Below are positions 1-9,093 of a DNA stretch of 64,000 bases, in pieces (position 1 is the stretch's first letter; every line of letters starts with the position of its first letter). The notes below the pieces were generated by a model that was not told the DNA's origin, made no database searches, and saw only the letters and a list, made by a program, of their open reading frames with translations. Origin of the DNA: Caballeronia zhejiangensis (GTDB taxonomy: Bacteria > Pseudomonadota > Gammaproteobacteria > Burkholderiales > Burkholderiaceae); the NCBI RefSeq assembly GCF_000698575.1, contig NZ_JFHD01000019.1, positions 1 to 64,000 of the forward strand, written 5' to 3'. Both the position numbers and the translations under genes were made by a program.

Positions 1-60
1 CGTTGGCGTGGGCGTTGGCGTGGGCGTTGGCGTGGGCGTTGGCGTGGGCGTTGGCGTGGG
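1..60. repeat. Five perfect copies of a 12-bp tandem repeat
   Basis: Unit cgttggcgtggg, five perfect copies, starting at the window edge, so the array may be longer. Read on the minus strand each unit encodes Pro-Thr-Pro-Thr and forms the linker of the AA10 enzyme. Degenerate copies continue to about position 95. Because the unit is a multiple of three, copy-number change would alter linker length without breaking the frame. Confidence 0.95.
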
Positions 61-1047
61 CGCAGGTGAAGGCGTCGGCGTAGGTGAAGGCGCGGGTGCC
101 GGCGCGCCGGTGTAATCGACCGCGAAGTTGTAGTCCTGCGGACTGTCGACGTAGATGCGGTTCGCCGACATCGTCTTCTGCGGCACGATGTTGCCGTTGT
201 TGTCGATCAGCCCCAGCCGCACATGCTTCGCATCCGAGTTGACCTTCTGCGCCATCGCATACACCCAGTCCGCAGCGGCCGTCGTCTGCGCCGTCACCGT
301 ATAGCTGATCGATTCCAGATCGTGCCCGTCCGCATCGAAGACCCGCAGCGTGATCTTCATGCCCGCCGGTTGATCCAGCGCGGTCGTCGGGATCGGACGC
401 ATCTCGCGCCAGGTCGTGCGCGCGCCGTTGATGACCACGTCGCTGCACGCATAGAACGCTTCGGCGCTGTCGTTGCGCTGCCAGATCGTGTAAATGATCC
501 GCCTGCCCGTTTTGCCGGCGGGCAGCTTGCATTGCAGCTTGTAGCGCCCGTTGTCGAGCGTCGCGCTGTTGAGTTCGCAGAACGGCTTGCTGTCGAGATC
601 GGACCATTTCAACGGCTGATTGAAATCGTAGCCGTCCGAGGTCATGTACATCTGGAAGTAGCGCGTGACGTGCGGCGCGGTCGCGTACCAGACGAATGTG
701 TAGTTTCCGCTCAGATCGGCCGAGATCGTCGTGGCCGGCCAGTCGCTTCGGCCGAGATCCAGACCGTAGTAGTTGGTCTTGCCGCCGCTGCACAGATGCC
801 CGTCGGGCACGAAAGCCTTGTGATCGCCATTGGGCAGTCGATTCACGCCAGCCCAGTCGTACAGGAATGATGGCCCCGCCACCGCGACCGCAGCCTTGCA
901 CGGCGCCGACGTCGGGCTTTCCGGGCCCTCGAGGTAGCACGAATAGACGCGGCTGATCGGCGTCTCGATCGTACCGTGCGCCGACACCGCACACGGCACG
1001 GCCAACGGAAGCAGCACGAACGTCAATTTCCACTTCTCAGCGAACAT
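1..1047 (-). CDS. AA10 lytic polysaccharide monooxygenase (chitin-binding, GbpA/CBP21-like), C-terminus beyond window
   Basis: Secreted copper enzyme that cleaves chitin or cellulose oxidatively. Residues 1-23 form a signal peptide ending VSA, so the mature protein starts with His24 in HGTIETPISRV, the copper-binding N-terminal histidine that AA10 enzymes need. The second copper histidine is visible in TAPHVTRYF, followed by the family pattern NQPL...PFC and FYACSDVVI. The catalytic domain is followed by an Ala/Pro then Pro-Thr repeat linker that runs off the window edge; the family usually carries a carbohydrate-binding module after such a linker, but that is outside the window. At least 349 codons are present. 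The start ATG is the only one before the signal peptide. It is divergent from the pilus cluster. Family assignment is firm; the substrate is not known. Confidence 0.9.
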   Translation of the reverse strand, partial: MFAEKWKLTFVLLPLAVPCAVSAHGTIETPISRVYSCYLEGPESPTSAPCKAAVAVAGPSFLYDWAGVNRLPNGDHKAFVPDGHLCSGGKTNYYGLDLGRSDWPATTISADLSGNYTFVWYATAPHVTRYFQMYMTSDGYDFNQPLKWSDLDSKPFCELNSATLDNGRYKLQCKLPAGKTGRRIIYTIWQRNDSAEAFYACSDVVINGARTTWREMRPIPTTALDQPAGMKITLRVFDADGHDLESISYTVTAQTTAAADWVYAMAQKVNSDAKHVRLGLIDNNGNIVPQKTMSANRIYVDSPQDYNFAVDYTGAPAPAPSPTPTPSPAPTPTPTPTPTPTPTPTPTPT

Positions 1048-1366
1048 GACAATCCCCTTTTTTGATTTGCTTCGCATATCTAATTCAAATCGTCGAACCG
1101 CGCCCGATCGCTCTTCATTCTAGAAGGCGCAATCAGGATGAGTTAGCACGAAGATGCTCCGTGCCGGCAGCCAGTGATTCGCGGCACGCATCAATCTCAA
1201 TAACGCCCGCGACATAACCACAACAAGCGAAACACCGCGCCTGCCTATCTCAATTAAGAGTCGTCTCATTCAGTCTTAGTCGCGTATTCCCTATGATTCA
1301 TCCATGTCCTCGCGACGCCAGCGCGATTCAGCATCAGTCATCTTTTCGATCTCAGGAGTGTTCCTC
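1048..1366. promoter_or_regulatory. Divergent intergenic region between the LPMO and pilus genes
   Basis: This 319-bp stretch has no convincing gene; a short upstream in-frame extension of the pilin frame (from 1304) lacks a ribosome site, whereas AGGAG sits just before the ATG at 1367. The region is more AT-rich than its surroundings. A TATGAT sequence at 1292-1297 could be a -10 element for the pilus operon, but no good -35 lies 16-18 bp upstream. Two similar stretches, atctcaataa near 1194 and atctcaattaa near 1245, might be regulator sites. Confidence 0.4.
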
Positions 1367-1885
1367 ATGCTTAACCTGTTCAAGAAAGCCGCCGTCATTG
1401 CCATCGTTGCAAGCGCCGCCACGCTCGGCGCCGTCGGTTCGCAGAATGCATTCGCCGCCACGAGCAAGACCGCGACTTTCGACGTCACGCTGACGGTTCA
1501 GGACGATTGCTCGATCGCCGCCAATCCGCTGGATTTCGGCAGCACCGGCGTGCTCACGCAGAACATCGATCAAAACGCCGGCCTGTCGGTCACCTGCACC
1601 AAGGGCACGCCCTACACCGTCGCCCTCGACGCGGGCACCGCCACCGGTTCGGCCATATCGGATCGCAAGATGGGCAACGCAGCAGGCGACGCATTCGTCT
1701 CGTTCAACCTGTATCGCGATATCGCCCGCACGCAGGTCTGGGGCAACACGGCGGACACCGACACGGTCGCGGGCACCGGCGACGGCGGCGCGCAAACCAT
1801 CCCGGTCTATGGCCGCGTGCCGACGCAGAACACGCCCGCGGCTGGCGCGTATTCGTCGACCATCACCGCGACGGTCGTGTTCTAA
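1367..1885 (+). CDS. Spore coat U domain pilin (Csu-type major subunit)
   Basis: 172-residue fimbrial subunit of an archaic chaperone-usher pilus. Residues 1-31 are a signal peptide (SQNAFA/A). The mature protein is one spore coat U (SCPU) domain with the paired cysteines DDCSIAAN and VTCTKG, the DFG turn typical of CsuA/B-type subunits, and the C-terminal beta strand ending ITATVVF that should be complemented by the chaperone. The start at 1367 is chosen for its AGGAG at 1354-1358 and because it begins the signal peptide. First of four genes in one direction; 104 bp separate it from the chaperone gene. Probably the polymerising subunit, inferred from its single domain and first position. Confidence 0.88.
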   Translation: MLNLFKKAAVIAIVASAATLGAVGSQNAFAATSKTATFDVTLTVQDDCSIAANPLDFGSTGVLTQNIDQNAGLSVTCTKGTPYTVALDAGTATGSAISDRKMGNAAGDAFVSFNLYRDIARTQVWGNTADTDTVAGTGDGGAQTIPVYGRVPTQNTPAAGAYSSTITATVVF

Positions 1886-1989
1886 ACCTCGCATCGCGCT
1901 GCAAGCATCTCGCACTCAGCGCGACGCTTGCTTGTTCGCAGATAAATCTATATCAATGGGATAGTCGGGATGACATAAGGAGACCGACG

Positions 1990-2715
1990 ATGCCCACCTT
2001 GCTACCGCGCGTCTGCGCGGTTTTTCTCTTTCTGCAATGCTCCGCGACGCTCGCCGCTTCATTGCAAATCTCCCCGGTAACTATCCAGCTCACTGCCGCG
2101 GAGAACGGCAAAGTCATCAACCTGAGCAACGGCGGCGACGAACCGATCCACGCTCAAGTGCGCGCGTTCGTCTGGGATCAGGCCGATGAACAGGACAAGC
2201 TGACGCCGACGCGCGAGATCGTCGCGAGCCCGCCTATCGCCGAAGTGGCCGCGGGCGGACAGCAGGTCATCCGCGTGATTCGCGCGAGCATGGAGCCGTT
2301 GCAGCAGGAGCGCGCGTATCGTCTGCTCATCGATGAATTGCCGCCGGAAGGCGCGACCGCCGGTGCGAACGTTCAGTTTCGCTTTCGATATTCTGTACCA
2401 CTATTTATTTCGCCAGCCGGTGAAGCGGGCAAGCCGAAGCTGCAATGGAGCATCGTCGAGAGAAACGGCAAGCCGTTTCTGCTCGTCTCGAACAGCGGGG
2501 CGATCCATGCGCAGTTGAGCGCGGTATCGCTGAAAAACGGCGGCGCGGACATTCCGATTTCCGCGGGCCTGCTCGGCTACGTCCTGCCGGGCCGCGTGCG
2601 CGCGTGGGCGCTGCCCGCCGCCGCGAGCGCCTTGCGCGGCAAGCCGGCGGACGTCGCGGCGACGGTCAACGGCTCGGCCGTCACGGAGCGGCTCGGCGAG
2701 AGCGGCGGACCTTGA
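1990..2715 (+). CDS. Periplasmic pilus assembly chaperone (PapD-like, Csu-type)
   Basis: 241 residues with a signal peptide (1-22) and the two immunoglobulin-like domains of fimbrial chaperones. The N-terminal domain has SLQISPVTIQL and the hydrophobic pattern of the G1 strand (QFRFRYSVPLF) that donates a strand to subunits. It keeps nascent SCPU subunits folded and delivers them to the usher. The start is set by a strong AAGGAG at about 1977-1982 and the signal peptide; longer readings in the same frame overlap the pilin gene and are rejected. It ends 22 bp before the usher ATG, so the two are almost certainly co-translated. Confidence 0.88.
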   Translation: MPTLLPRVCAVFLFLQCSATLAASLQISPVTIQLTAAENGKVINLSNGGDEPIHAQVRAFVWDQADEQDKLTPTREIVASPPIAEVAAGGQQVIRVIRASMEPLQQERAYRLLIDELPPEGATAGANVQFRFRYSVPLFISPAGEAGKPKLQWSIVERNGKPFLLVSNSGAIHAQLSAVSLKNGGADIPISAGLLGYVLPGRVRAWALPAAASALRGKPADVAATVNGSAVTERLGESGGP

Positions 2716-2737
2716 TCGCTTGCGCATCGCCGCGAGC

Positions 2738-5152
2738 ATGTCCTCGTCCGCCGACACCGCCAGGAAGACGCCGGGCCGGAAAGCTCGCGTCGCGCTGACG
2801 CTCGTTCTCGTGTCGGAAGCGGCGATCGCGCAGGTCGACATCACGGGCGGCGGCTCGCCCGCCGAACTGCCGAGCCTCTCGGGCGCAGCGCGCGGGGAGC
2901 CCTTCGGCGCGTTCGCCGAAACGAATCAGCAACTCGTGCTCGAGATCGTCATCAACGGAACGAATCTCGGCGAGCCGTCGGAGTTCGAACTGCGTCACGG
3001 TCAGCTCTATGCCGAGCCGCACACGCTCGGAGCCGCGGGCATCCGCGTGAGCGATTTGAAACCGGACGCCGATGGCTGGCTCGCGCTGTCGTCGATTCCC
3101 GGCTTGCGCGCGACGTATGCGCCCGCGCGCCAGCAGGCGATTCTCGACGTCGACGAAGCTCGCCAGACCACACGCAAGATCGGCTACACGCTGCCGGTCA
3201 CGCCGAAGGCGACGCCAGGCACCGGCTTCCTGATGAACTACGACGTCAGTTACACGCGCGAATACGGCGAAGACAGCGAAAACAGCATCGGCGTGTGGAG
3301 CGAGCAGCGCCTCTTCACGCCCTTCGGCGTGTTCGACAACACCGGCACCTGGATCAACGCGGACGGCGGCTCGAACCGATACACGCGGCTCGACACGAAC
3401 TGGAGCTACTCGAATCCCGCGAAACTTTTCACGATGACGGTCGGCGATTCGGTATCGGGATCGCTGCCGTGGTCGCGCTCCGTGCGCTTCGGCGGATTCC
3501 AGATCCAGCGCGACTTCACGCTGAGGCCCGACCTCATCACGTTTCCCCTGCCGATGTTCTCCGCCTCGGCCGCCGTGCCTTCCGCCGTCGATCTCTACGT
3601 CAACGGCCTGCGCCAGTACAGCGGCGAAGTCGCGCCCGGGCCGTTCCAGATCGCGCAGGCGCCGAGCCTGAACGGCGCGGGCGTCGCGCAAATCGTCGTC
3701 ACCGATGCGCTCGGTCGCCGCGTCACGACGAGCGTGCCGCTCTATATCGATGCGCGGCTCTTGTCGAAGGGATTGTTCAACTATTCGTTCGAACTCGGCT
3801 TCCTGCGCGACAACTACACGGTCGAGTCTTTCGACTACGAGCGTTCGCCCATCTATAGCGGCGTGTTCAGCTATGGCGTCAGCGACTGGCTGACCTTGCA
3901 GGCGCACGCCGAAGGCGGCCAGGGACTCGTCAACGGCGGCGCGGGCGCGGTGATCGGCACCGGCGGCTTCGGCGTGTTCAGCACGGCGGCGGCCGCGAGC
4001 AAGGTCGACGGTATGACCGGTTCGCTCTACAGCCTCGGCTATCAGTACATCGGGCCGAAGTTTTCCGTCAGTCTGCAGGGCACGCAGGCGTCGAGCGGCT
4101 ATCGCGATGTCGCGTCGCTTACGGGCACGTCGACGTTTCAGCATGTCTATCAGGCGACGGCGTCGGTTTCGTTCCTGCGCACGCAATCGGCGACGATGAG
4201 CTACGTCGATTCCGAGGACAGCTTTTCCGGGCACGCGCGCGTCCTCACGCTCGCGTACAACGCGCAGTTCGGGCGGCGCTGGTCGCTCTTCGCGACGGCG
4301 TACCGCGACTTCCTGCAGAAGAACGTGTGGGGCGGATCGATCGGCGTGACGGTCGCGCTCGGCGGCAACATGGCGGTCAGCACGACGCTCGCGCAATCGG
4401 GCGGCCACTCGACGGCGGACGTCACCGCGTCGCGTCCGGCCGATTTCAGCGGCGGATGGGGCTGGACGGTGCAGGCGGGCGCGGGCGCGGATTATCGGCA
4501 TGGGTTCGCGGGCGCGAACTATCGGGCGAGCTTCGGGGAATTCCAGGCGACGGCGCAGCGCTTCAACGGCACGACGACGGGCACCGCCGAGATGACCGGC
4601 GCGATCGCCATCATGGACGGTGCGGTGCTGCCCGCGCGCACGATCACGGATGGCTTCGCGCTCGTCTCCACCGACGGCGTCGCGGGCGTGCCGGTGAGCC
4701 AGGAGAACCGCAAGGTCGGCGTCACGAATTCGGGCGGCCATCTGCTGGTGCCGGATCTGCAGTCGTATCAGCGCAATCAGATCGCGATCGATCCGCTCGC
4801 CTTGCCCGCCGATGCGCGTATCGAAACGACGAAGCTCAACGTCGCGCCCGAACGGCGCTCGGGCGTGCTCGCGCGCTTCGGGATGTCGCGGTATCAGGGC
4901 GCGTCGGTGAGTTTCGTCGATGCGGACGGCGCGCCGATCAAGGAAGGCGCTGCCGCGACCAACGAGAGCACGGGCAAAACGGCGATCGTCGGCTTCGACG
5001 GCCTCGCGTTCTTCAACAAGCTCGACGCCGCCAACACGGTGACGATTCGCGGACACGGCGCGAGCTGTTCCGCGCAGGTGCCGTTCGACGCCGCGTCGTC
5101 ACACGAGTTGCCGCAGATCGGGCCGTTCGTCTGTCGCGGCAACGGAGGATGA
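2738..5152 (+). CDS. Outer-membrane usher of the Csu-type pilus
   Basis: About 804 residues; forms the outer-membrane pore through which the pilus is assembled. Has a basic N-region and signal peptide ending EAAIA/Q, an N-terminal periplasmic domain, a 24-strand beta barrel with the usher hallmark VDLYVNGLRQYSG, and C-terminal immunoglobulin-like domains ending PQIGPFVCRG with the usual late cysteine pair. ATG 2738 is preferred; an in-frame TTG at 2720, five bases after the chaperone stop, is an alternative and neither has a strong ribosome site, consistent with translational coupling to the chaperone. Its stop is followed three bases later by the tip subunit gene. A 791-residue open frame on the opposite strand is a GC-rich shadow. 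Confidence 0.9.
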   Translation: MSSSADTARKTPGRKARVALTLVLVSEAAIAQVDITGGGSPAELPSLSGAARGEPFGAFAETNQQLVLEIVINGTNLGEPSEFELRHGQLYAEPHTLGAAGIRVSDLKPDADGWLALSSIPGLRATYAPARQQAILDVDEARQTTRKIGYTLPVTPKATPGTGFLMNYDVSYTREYGEDSENSIGVWSEQRLFTPFGVFDNTGTWINADGGSNRYTRLDTNWSYSNPAKLFTMTVGDSVSGSLPWSRSVRFGGFQIQRDFTLRPDLITFPLPMFSASAAVPSAVDLYVNGLRQYSGEVAPGPFQIAQAPSLNGAGVAQIVVTDALGRRVTTSVPLYIDARLLSKGLFNYSFELGFLRDNYTVESFDYERSPIYSGVFSYGVSDWLTLQAHAEGGQGLVNGGAGAVIGTGGFGVFSTAAAASKVDGMTGSLYSLGYQYIGPKFSVSLQGTQASSGYRDVASLTGTSTFQHVYQATASVSFLRTQSATMSYVDSEDSFSGHARVLTLAYNAQFGRRWSLFATAYRDFLQKNVWGGSIGVTVALGGNMAVSTTLAQSGGHSTADVTASRPADFSGGWGWTVQAGAGADYRHGFAGANYRASFGEFQATAQRFNGTTTGTAEMTGAIAIMDGAVLPARTITDGFALVSTDGVAGVPVSQENRKVGVTNSGGHLLVPDLQSYQRNQIAIDPLALPADARIETTKLNVAPERRSGVLARFGMSRYQGASVSFVDADGAPIKEGAAATNESTGKTAIVGFDGLAFFNKLDAANTVTIRGHGASCSAQVPFDAASSHELPQIGPFVCRGNGG

Positions 5153-5155
5153 ATC

Positions 5156-6118
5156 ATGCGAACGCGATCGTGGATACGAAGAGGCGCGGTCATCGTCGTC
5201 GCGATGTTTGCGCTGCTCGCGCTGCCGAAAGCGTCGCGGGCGCAGATGTGTTCGTTTTCCGTCGGCTACACGGATTTCGGCGAATACGACACGACCTATT
5301 CGGAGCCGACGGAGGTCGTCGGCGCGGTCATCATGTATTGCACCGGCTACACGACGCCGATGGTGCGCATGTGCCTGAACATCAGCACGACGTCGCCGCG
5401 CGTGCTGACCGGCCCGAACGGCGCGACGCTCGACTACAACCTATACGTCGATCCGGATCATGTGAGCGTGTGGGGCTCGATTCTCAACCCGTCGACGACG
5501 CCGTACATCATCGACCTGCCCGTGCATCCGAGCGGCAAGGTGTGGGCACAGGAGCCGTTCTACGGGCGGATTCCGCCAAATCAGCAGGTCGGATTGGGGA
5601 CGTACACGCAGACGTTCACCGCCGCCGACACGTATTTCGTCTATGTGGGCTACAGCGGCACGCCGCCGAGTTGCAGCACGGCGACCGCGCCGTACAAGTC
5701 GGCGGCGTTCAACGTATCGGTCAACGTGGCGAACAACTGCAACATCTCCGCGACGCCGATGGCGTTCGGCACGCAGAGCTCTTTTCAGGAGCCGCTCGAG
5801 GCGACGAGCCGCATCACCGCGACCTGCACGTCGGGCGCGTCGTACAACATTGCGCTGAACGGAGGCACGTCGGACGGCGGCGCGATCACTGGGCGCAAGC
5901 TCACACGGGTGGGTGGGACCGAGACAATCGACTATCAGCTGTACATCGACCCTTCGCATACCGTCCCGTGGGGCGACGGCACGTCCGGGACTGTGATGGG
6001 CAACGGCGTCGGTACGGGCGTCGCCTACACCTTCACCGTCTATGGGCAAGTGCCTGCGCAATCGGCCCCACGGCCCGGCCCCTATCGCGACACGATCACC
6101 GCATTCATTATTTTTTGA
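5156..6118 (+). CDS. Two-domain spore coat U protein (CsuE-like tip adhesin)
   Basis: 320 residues: signal peptide 1-29 (SRA/Q), then two SCPU domains at roughly 30-175 and 180-320. Each starts with a cysteine-containing strand (MCSFSVGY and NNCNISATP). Only the second ends in a typical donor strand (ITAFIIF), as expected of a two-domain tip adhesin whose N-terminal domain is exposed at the pilus tip. A strong ribosome site (GGAGG, 5144-5148) lies within the end of the usher gene. In Acinetobacter CsuE the tip domain binds hydrophobic surfaces; the same role here is inference. Last gene of the cluster; it meets the decarboxylase gene tail to tail 28 bp further on. Confidence 0.85.
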   Translation: MRTRSWIRRGAVIVVAMFALLALPKASRAQMCSFSVGYTDFGEYDTTYSEPTEVVGAVIMYCTGYTTPMVRMCLNISTTSPRVLTGPNGATLDYNLYVDPDHVSVWGSILNPSTTPYIIDLPVHPSGKVWAQEPFYGRIPPNQQVGLGTYTQTFTAADTYFVYVGYSGTPPSCSTATAPYKSAAFNVSVNVANNCNISATPMAFGTQSSFQEPLEATSRITATCTSGASYNIALNGGTSDGGAITGRKLTRVGGTETIDYQLYIDPSHTVPWGDGTSGTVMGNGVGTGVAYTFTVYGQVPAQSAPRPGPYRDTITAFIIF

Positions 6119-6146
6119 TGCGGCTCGTGATCGCCACTGCGTGCAC

Positions 6147-8432
6147 TCAATCCCGCACGCAATCCACGAAATACTCGATCCGTCCGTTGATCATCTCGCC
6201 GACCAGCCCGTGAATATCCGTATGGAATCCCGGGAAGCGCTCGTTGAACTCGCGCGCGAAACGCAGGTAATCCACGATCGTGCGATTGAAACGCTCGCCC
6301 GGAATCAGCAACGGAATGCCCGGCGGATACGGCGTCAAAAGAATCGACGTCACGCGTCCTTCCAGTTCGTCGATAGGCACGCGATCGATCTCGCGGTGCG
6401 CGAGCTTCGCGAACGCCTCGGACGGCTTCATCGCCGGCTCCATGCTCGACAGGTACATCTCCGTCGTCAGGCGCGCGATGTTGTTCGCGCGATAGACGCT
6501 GTGAATCTGCTCGCATAGATCGCGCAGACCGATGCGCTCGTAAGACGGATGCTGCGCGACGAACTCCGGCAGCACGCGCCACAGCGGCTGATTGTTGTCG
6601 TAGTCGTCCTTGAACTGCTGAAGCTCCGTGACCATCGAGTTCCAGCGGCCCTTCGTGATGCCGATCGTGAACATGATGAAGAACGAGTAAAGCCCCGTCT
6701 TCTCCACGATGATGCCGTGCTCCGCCAGATACTTCGTCACGATCGCGGCCGGAATGCCGGTCTCGCCGAATTCGCCGTCGACGTCGAGTCCCGGCGTGAT
6801 GATCGTCGCCTTGATCGGATCGAGCATGTTGAAGCCTTCCGCGAGCGCGCCGAAACCGTGCCAGCGGTCGTTGGGCTTCAGCACCCAGTCCTCGCGATCG
6901 CCGATGCCCTCTTCCGCCAGCGCGTCCGGGCCCCAGACCTTGAAGAACCAGTCGTCGCCGTATTCGGCATCGACCTTGCGCATGGCGCGGCGGAAATCGA
7001 CCGCTTCCGCAATCGACTCCTCGACGAGCGCCTCGCCGCCCGGCGCTTCCATCATCGCGGCCGCGACGTCGCACGACGCGATGATCGCGTATTGCGGCGA
7101 CGTGGACGTGTGCATCAGATACGCCTCGTTGAAACGATGACGGTCGAACGTGCTGTTCTCGCTGTCCTGCACGAGAATCTGCGACGCCTGCGAAATGCCC
7201 GCGAGCAGTTTGTGCGTGGAGTGCGTCGCGAACACGAGCGCGCCCGTGCGCGGACGGCCCGCGCCGATCGCGTGCATGTCCTGATAGAACGAGTGGAACT
7301 CGGCGTGCGGCAGCCAGGCTTCGTCGAAGTGCAGCGTGTCGAGCATGTCGCCGAGCAGATCCTTGATCATCTCGACGTTGTAGATCACGCCGTCGTACGT
7401 GCTCTGCGTGATCGTCAGAATGCGCGGCTTGATCTTCGGGTTCTTCGCCAGCGCCTCGCGCGCGAACGGATTCGCCTCGATCTTCCTGCGGATATTCTCC
7501 GGCTTGAACTCGTCGCGCGGAATCGGTCCGATGATGCCGAAGTGATTGCGCGTCGGCGTGAGGAACACGGGGATCGCGCCCGTCATCGTGATCGCGTGCA
7601 GGATCGACTTGTGGCAGTTGCGATCGACCAGCACGATATCGCCCGGCGCGACGGTCGCATGCCACACGATCTTGTTCGACGTCGACGTGCCGTTGGTCAC
7701 GAAGAAGAGATGATCCGCGCCGAAGATGCGCGCCGCGTTACGCTCCGACGCCGCGACCGGGCCGGTGTGATCCAGCAGCTGACCCAGTTCCTCGACCGCG
7801 TTGCAGACGTCCGCGCGCAGCATGTTTTCGCCGAAGAACTGATGGAACATCTGCCCGAGCGGATTCTTCAGGAATGCCACGCCGCCCGAGTGCCCCGGAC
7901 AGTGCCACGAATACGAGCCTTCGTCCGCGTACTGCACGAGCTCCTTGAAGAACGGCGGCGCGAGCGCATCGAGATACACCTTCGCCTCGCGAATGATGTG
8001 ACGCGCCACGAACTCCGGCGTGTCCTCGAACATGTGGATGAAGCCGTGCAGTTCGCGCAGGATGTCGTTCGGCAGATGGCGCGACGTGCGCGTTTCGCCG
8101 TACAGGAAGATGGGGATATCGGCGTTGCGCTTGCGCACCGCGGTGATGAACGCGCGCAAGGCGACGATGGCCGTCGCCAGTTCCGGCGTATCGCCTTCTA
8201 CGACGACGTTGTCCGCGTAAGGCAGCAATTCCTCGTCGTCGATCGACAAAATGAAACACGATGCGCGGCTCGACTGCTGCGCGAACGCGGCGAGATCGCC
8301 GTAACTCGTCAGGCCGAGGACTTCGGCGCCTTCCTTTTCGATCGCTTCTGCGAGCGCCCGGATGCCGGAACCCGAAATGTTTTCGGAGCGAAAGTCTTCG
8401 TCGATGATGACGACGGGGAAGCGGAACTTCAT
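6147..8432 (-). CDS. Ornithine/lysine/arginine decarboxylase, PLP-dependent
   Basis: 761-residue fold-type I PLP decarboxylase of the large bacterial group that makes cadaverine, putrescine or agmatine and consumes protons. It has the receiver-like wing domain at residues 1-130, the core domain with the PLP lysine in ATHSTHKLLAGIS, and the C-terminal domain. The start at 8432 is preceded by GGAG and begins the family motif MKFRFPVVIIDEDF; longer frames run through a strong hairpin. Substrate cannot be decided from sequence. It lies 91 bp downstream of dcd on the same strand, an arrangement I know from other Burkholderia, so the two may share transcription partly interrupted by the hairpin. 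Confidence 0.9.
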   Translation of the reverse strand: MKFRFPVVIIDEDFRSENISGSGIRALAEAIEKEGAEVLGLTSYGDLAAFAQQSSRASCFILSIDDEELLPYADNVVVEGDTPELATAIVALRAFITAVRKRNADIPIFLYGETRTSRHLPNDILRELHGFIHMFEDTPEFVARHIIREAKVYLDALAPPFFKELVQYADEGSYSWHCPGHSGGVAFLKNPLGQMFHQFFGENMLRADVCNAVEELGQLLDHTGPVAASERNAARIFGADHLFFVTNGTSTSNKIVWHATVAPGDIVLVDRNCHKSILHAITMTGAIPVFLTPTRNHFGIIGPIPRDEFKPENIRRKIEANPFAREALAKNPKIKPRILTITQSTYDGVIYNVEMIKDLLGDMLDTLHFDEAWLPHAEFHSFYQDMHAIGAGRPRTGALVFATHSTHKLLAGISQASQILVQDSENSTFDRHRFNEAYLMHTSTSPQYAIIASCDVAAAMMEAPGGEALVEESIAEAVDFRRAMRKVDAEYGDDWFFKVWGPDALAEEGIGDREDWVLKPNDRWHGFGALAEGFNMLDPIKATIITPGLDVDGEFGETGIPAAIVTKYLAEHGIIVEKTGLYSFFIMFTIGITKGRWNSMVTELQQFKDDYDNNQPLWRVLPEFVAQHPSYERIGLRDLCEQIHSVYRANNIARLTTEMYLSSMEPAMKPSEAFAKLAHREIDRVPIDELEGRVTSILLTPYPPGIPLLIPGERFNRTIVDYLRFAREFNERFPGFHTDIHGLVGEMINGRIEYFVDCVRD

Positions 8433-8455
8433 GGGGCGAATCTCCAAATGGAAAC

Positions 8456-8492
8456 GACCGCTGCCCGAGTCGCAATCTCGGGGCCAGCGGTC
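8456..8492 (-). promoter_or_regulatory. Strong hairpin between dcd and the decarboxylase gene
   Basis: A 14-bp stem (8456-8469 pairing with 8478-8492, one bulged base) around a short loop, positioned 23 bases before the decarboxylase start. The following bases on the minus strand are gTTTcc, a weak T-tract, so it is either a partial terminator after dcd or a leader structure of the decarboxylase mRNA. Confidence 0.55.
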
Positions 8493-8523
8493 TTTCGACA
8501 AGCTTGTAACGTGCGTGGTTCGA

Positions 8524-9093
8524 TCAGGTTTTCGGCAGCGTCACGCCGTGCTGACCTTGGTACTTCCCGCCGCGATCGGCATACGACGTCTCGCACATTT
8601 CATCGCTTTCGAAGAACAGGACTTGGGCGACGCCCTCGTTCGCGTAGATTTTGGCAGGCAAAGGTGTCGTATTCGAGAATTCGAGCGTGACGTAACCTTC
8701 CCATTCCGGCTCGAACGGCGTCACGTTCACGATGATCCCGCAGCGTGCATACGTCGACTTGCCGAGGCACACCGTGAGGCACGAACGCGGAATGCGGAAA
8801 TACTCGACCGTGCGTGCGAGCGCGAAAGAATTCGGCGGAATGATGCAGACATCGCCCTTGAAGTCGACGAACGATTTCTCGTCGAAGGCTTTCGGATCGA
8901 CGATGGTGGAATTGATGTTCGTGAAGATCTTGAATTCGTCGGCGACGCGGATGTCGTAGCCGTAGCTCGACGTGCCGTAGCTCACGATCTTGCGGCCGTC
9001 CTCGGCCACGCGCACCTGATCGCGCACGAACGGCTCGATCATCTTGTGCTCTTCGGCCATGCGGCGAATCCACTTATCGGATTTGATGCTCAT
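8524..9093 (-). CDS. dcd: dCTP deaminase
   Basis: 189 residues, the usual length. Converts dCTP to dUTP and ammonia as the source of dUMP for thymidylate. The trimeric dUTPase-like fold is recognised by the segment LGKSTYARCGI, with the serine and arginine of the phosphate site, and the catalytic glutamate in YVTLEFSNTT. The start MSIKSDKWIRRMAEEH matches the family N-terminus. Divergent neighbours are absent; the next gene upstream on the same strand is the SodC-like lipoprotein 161 bp away. Confidence 0.96.
   Translation of the reverse strand: MSIKSDKWIRRMAEEHKMIEPFVRDQVRVAEDGRKIVSYGTSSYGYDIRVADEFKIFTNINSTIVDPKAFDEKSFVDFKGDVCIIPPNSFALARTVEYFRIPRSCLTVCLGKSTYARCGIIVNVTPFEPEWEGYVTLEFSNTTPLPAKIYANEGVAQVLFFESDEMCETSYADRGGKYQGQHGVTLPKT

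Noticed and set aside
1304..1366. Upstream extension of the pilin gene
   Set aside because: Adds 21 residues before a good signal peptide and has no ribosome site; AGGAG serves 1367.
2681..5056. Long open frame opposite the usher gene
   Set aside because: Same pattern: Arg-rich composition and complete overlap with a well-recognised usher.
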